NCBI GenBank assembly: GCA_002348345.1
Contig: DEAY01000397.1
Span: forward strand, 7,259 to 14,695
Source of the DNA: Verrucomicrobia bacterium UBA2970
GTDB lineage: Bacteria > Verrucomicrobiota > Verrucomicrobiia > Limisphaerales > AAA164-E04
Length of the DNA: 7,437 bases
Direction: 5' to 3'
This document shows, piece by piece, positions 6,092 to 7,437 of this stretch. Numbering within the stretch: position 1 is the stretch's first letter; each line of letters begins with the position of its first letter. The notes below the pieces were generated by a model. That model had not been told where the DNA came from. It did not search any database and was given only the letters and a program-made list of their open reading frames with translations. Made by a program: the position numbers and the translations under genes.

Positions 6092-6607
6092 TTAGGCCAC
6101 GGCCGACTCAACAATTTCAACGCGTTCCACCCCCACCCGCTCGACCGGTTTACTCTTCTCACCCCCGGCACTCGTTTCGGTCGGAGTCTCCCCCAGTTTT
6201 TCAAGCACGTCATCACCCCCGATCAATTCTCCAAAAGCCGTATATTGCCGGTCCAGGAACCGGGCTTCCGCCAAGCAAACGAAGAACTGGCTCCCCGCCG
6301 AGTCCGGGTCTTGAGAACGGGCCATCGAGATCACGCCGCGCACATGGGGACGGTCACTAAATTCCGCCTTGATCTGGTATCCGGGTCCGCCGGTCCCGAC
6401 CATCGGATCATCCGTCTTGCTCAGAGGGTCGCCCCCCTGAATCATGAAGCCTTTCACAATCCGGTGGAACGCCGTCCCGTCGTAAAACTTCTTCCTTGCC
6501 AGGGTCTTGAAATTCTCGACCGTCTTGGGAGCAACGTCCTCCCAAAATCGAATACTCAGTTCGCCGTGGGCCGTATGGATGACAGCAATTTCCTGTGTCT
6601 CGCTCAT
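6092..6607 (-). CDS. Peptidyl-prolyl cis-trans isomerase, cyclophilin type, cytoplasmic
   Basis: It catalyses cis-trans isomerisation of X-Pro bonds during protein folding. The 171-residue protein is a single cyclophilin domain without a signal peptide. FHRIVKGFMIQGGDP (47-61) includes the catalytic arginine R49 and the pocket residues F54, M55 and Q57. GSQFFV (105-110) holds Q107 and F109, and LDRQYTAFG (118-126) completes the pocket. F117 and Y122 stand where human cyclophilin A has W121 and H126, as in bacterial cyclophilins that bind cyclosporin weakly. The start at 6607 is chosen because AAGG (6616-6619) sits eight bases upstream. The longer in-frame ATG at 6643 adds 12 residues outside the fold. 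It lies second in the operon, 113 bases after a second, exported cyclophilin, and 36 bases before the 77-residue gene. Confidence 0.95.
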   Translation of the reverse strand: MSETQEIAVIHTAHGELSIRFWEDVAPKTVENFKTLARKKFYDGTAFHRIVKGFMIQGGDPLSKTDDPMVGTGGPGYQIKAEFSDRPHVRGVISMARSQDPDSAGSQFFVCLAEARFLDRQYTAFGELIGGDDVLEKLGETPTETSAGGEKSKPVERVGVERVEIVESAVA

Positions 6608-6615
6608 GCAGCGGA

Positions 6616-6619
6616 CCTT
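6616..6619 (-). promoter_or_regulatory. Ribosome binding site that fixes the cytoplasmic cyclophilin start
   Basis: AAGG on the minus strand sits eight bases before ATG at 6607. The alternative ATG at 6643 has no comparable site, and its extra residues lack homology to the cyclophilin fold. Confidence 0.5.
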
Positions 6620-6624
6620 ACGAA

Positions 6625-6656
6625 ATGGGATCTCAGGTAGCAAGCCCTAGACCCAT
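6625..6656 (-). repeat. Imperfect stem-loop between the two cyclophilin genes
   Basis: ATGGG-TCT-AGG (6625-6637, with single-base bulges at 6630 and 6634) pairs with CCTAGACCCAT (6646-6656) around an eight-base loop, giving 11 base pairs. In the transcript it ends five bases before the ribosome site of the downstream cyclophilin. It could protect or separate the two messages. No T tract follows, so it is not a classical terminator. Confidence 0.3.
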
Positions 6657-6720
6657 CCCCTTTCCCGCTCCATTCCAGCGGACCGAATCGTTCACTCGCA
6701 GGCCCGAATTGAGACCGAGA

Positions 6721-7314
6721 TCAAGGCCGGGACTCAACCGACCGGATCGATTCAACCGCCACCCGCCGAGTCGGGCGGCTCCGCTCCCCCGAGGCGATCG
6801 CCTTGACCGGAACCTTCCCAATCTTTCTCAACACCTCGCTGCCCGAGACCAACTTTCCAAAGGCAGTGTAACGCCGGTTGAGATTTGGACTCGGAGCCAG
6901 GCAAATCAAAAAACGACTTCCTGCTGAATTCGGATTGCCATTGTGGTCCATCGAGAGAACGCCAAACTCGTGTTTCCTTTCATTCAATTCTGCTTGGATG
7001 GAATAACCGGGTCCGCCGTTTCCCCAGTTTGAGGCTTGATCCGAATCCTTGGAGAGCGGGTCACCACCGTAGACCACCCGCCCCCTGATGACGCGATGAA
7101 ACGCCGTGCCATCATAAAAGCCCGACTCGGCCAATTTGACGAAATTGGCGACGGTCTTTGGAGCGACCTCTGGCCAAAGTTCAAATCGCATCGCTCCAAG
7201 ATTGGTCTCGAGGGTCACCATGGCTCCGGCGGAAAGCAGCGCCGGCATTCCGGCCAGGATCCAGACGATTTGGAACAGTCGAAGCGATGTCATGTCAGCA
7301 CTACTCAATGACAT
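6721..7314 (-). CDS. Exported cyclophilin-like protein with a degenerate active site
   Basis: It has the cyclophilin fold but probably little classical isomerase activity. Residues 8-31 look like a Sec signal peptide: a basic start, a hydrophobic core LFQIVWILAGMPALL and a likely cut after SAGA, so the protein should act in the periplasm or envelope. The mature part follows the family: APKTVANFVKLAESGFYDGT (51-70) and FHRV (72-75), with the catalytic arginine R74 kept. Other pocket positions differ from cyclophilin A: F60 is R79, M61 is V80, Q63 is Y82, Q111 is R134, F113 is L136 and W121 is N144. The start at 7314 is preferred because AGGAG (7324-7328) lies nine bases upstream, while ATG at 7293 has none. 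It is the first gene of the minus-strand operon, followed 113 bases later by its canonical paralogue, which suggests duplication and divergence. Confidence 0.9.
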   Translation of the reverse strand: MSLSSADMTSLRLFQIVWILAGMPALLSAGAMVTLETNLGAMRFELWPEVAPKTVANFVKLAESGFYDGTAFHRVIRGRVVYGGDPLSKDSDQASNWGNGGPGYSIQAELNERKHEFGVLSMDHNGNPNSAGSRFLICLAPSPNLNRRYTAFGKLVSGSEVLRKIGKVPVKAIASGERSRPTRRVAVESIRSVESRP

Positions 7315-7437
7315 GATGAGACGCTCCTGTCACGGTCGGAATTCATTCATCCAGCGGGTGGTTCGGTCCCCATCCCCCCGAAAGGGAAGGGTTTCATGAT
7401 TCGGCCATTTCCTTTCCCTCTAACCTGCGCTACATTC
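7315..7437. other. Region upstream of the minus-strand operon
   Basis: It holds the AGGAG ribosome site of the exported cyclophilin (7324-7328) and a C-rich run followed by purines near 7368-7389. I find no convincing -35/-10 pair toward the operon and no supported gene. The promoter may lie beyond the window edge. Confidence 0.4.

Noticed and set aside
5747..6640. 297-codon open frame on the plus strand
   Set aside because: It runs antisense across the Nudix N terminus, the 77-residue gene and the cytoplasmic cyclophilin. The cyclophilin and Nudix motifs are on the minus strand, and the plus translation has no domain-like features.

Overview
The window looks like chromosomal DNA of a Gram-negative-type bacterium with moderately high GC. 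I infer Verrucomicrobiota. The reasons are an aroE-prepilin peptidase pair in which both proteins carry insertions I associate with that phylum, a C-terminal 'YxV...W...FY' sandwich module on an exported Rieske protein, and a general lack of strong Shine-Dalgarno sites. This is recollection of family patterns, not a database result. There is no sign of a mobile element, CRISPR array, rRNA or tRNA.

Layout from left to right. (1) Positions 1-1756, minus strand: a two-gene unit, aroE (shikimate dehydrogenase, GTG start) followed by a prepilin peptidase. The two overlap by ATGA, and the peptidase runs off the left edge before its second catalytic aspartate. (2) Positions 1757-1925: a compact divergent regulatory region with a candidate promoter facing each way and several perfect palindromes, one of which overlaps the aroE -35. 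Both predicted transcripts would have very short leaders. (3) Positions 1926-3935, plus strand: a complete acetyl-CoA synthetase (acs). (4) Positions 3936-4346: mostly non-coding, but with a likely small two-helix membrane protein on the minus strand. (5) Positions 4347-5111, plus strand: a Tat-exported Rieske [2Fe-2S] protein with an extra C-terminal domain. (6) Positions 5164-7314, minus strand: a probable operon transcribed from right to left. It holds an exported divergent cyclophilin, a cytoplasmic canonical cyclophilin, a 77-residue protein of unknown function and a Nudix hydrolase, with gaps of 113, 36 and 7 bases. (7) Positions 7315-7437: upstream of that operon, with no recognisable gene.

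Most genes are housekeeping: aromatic amino acid biosynthesis, acetate activation, type IV pilin/secretin-type prepilin processing, proline isomerisation and nucleotide clean-up. The parts most worth a second look are the Rieske fusion, the exported cyclophilin that has lost most of its active site, the large insertion in the prepilin peptidase, and the palindrome-rich divergent promoter. I see no convincing novel multi-gene system.
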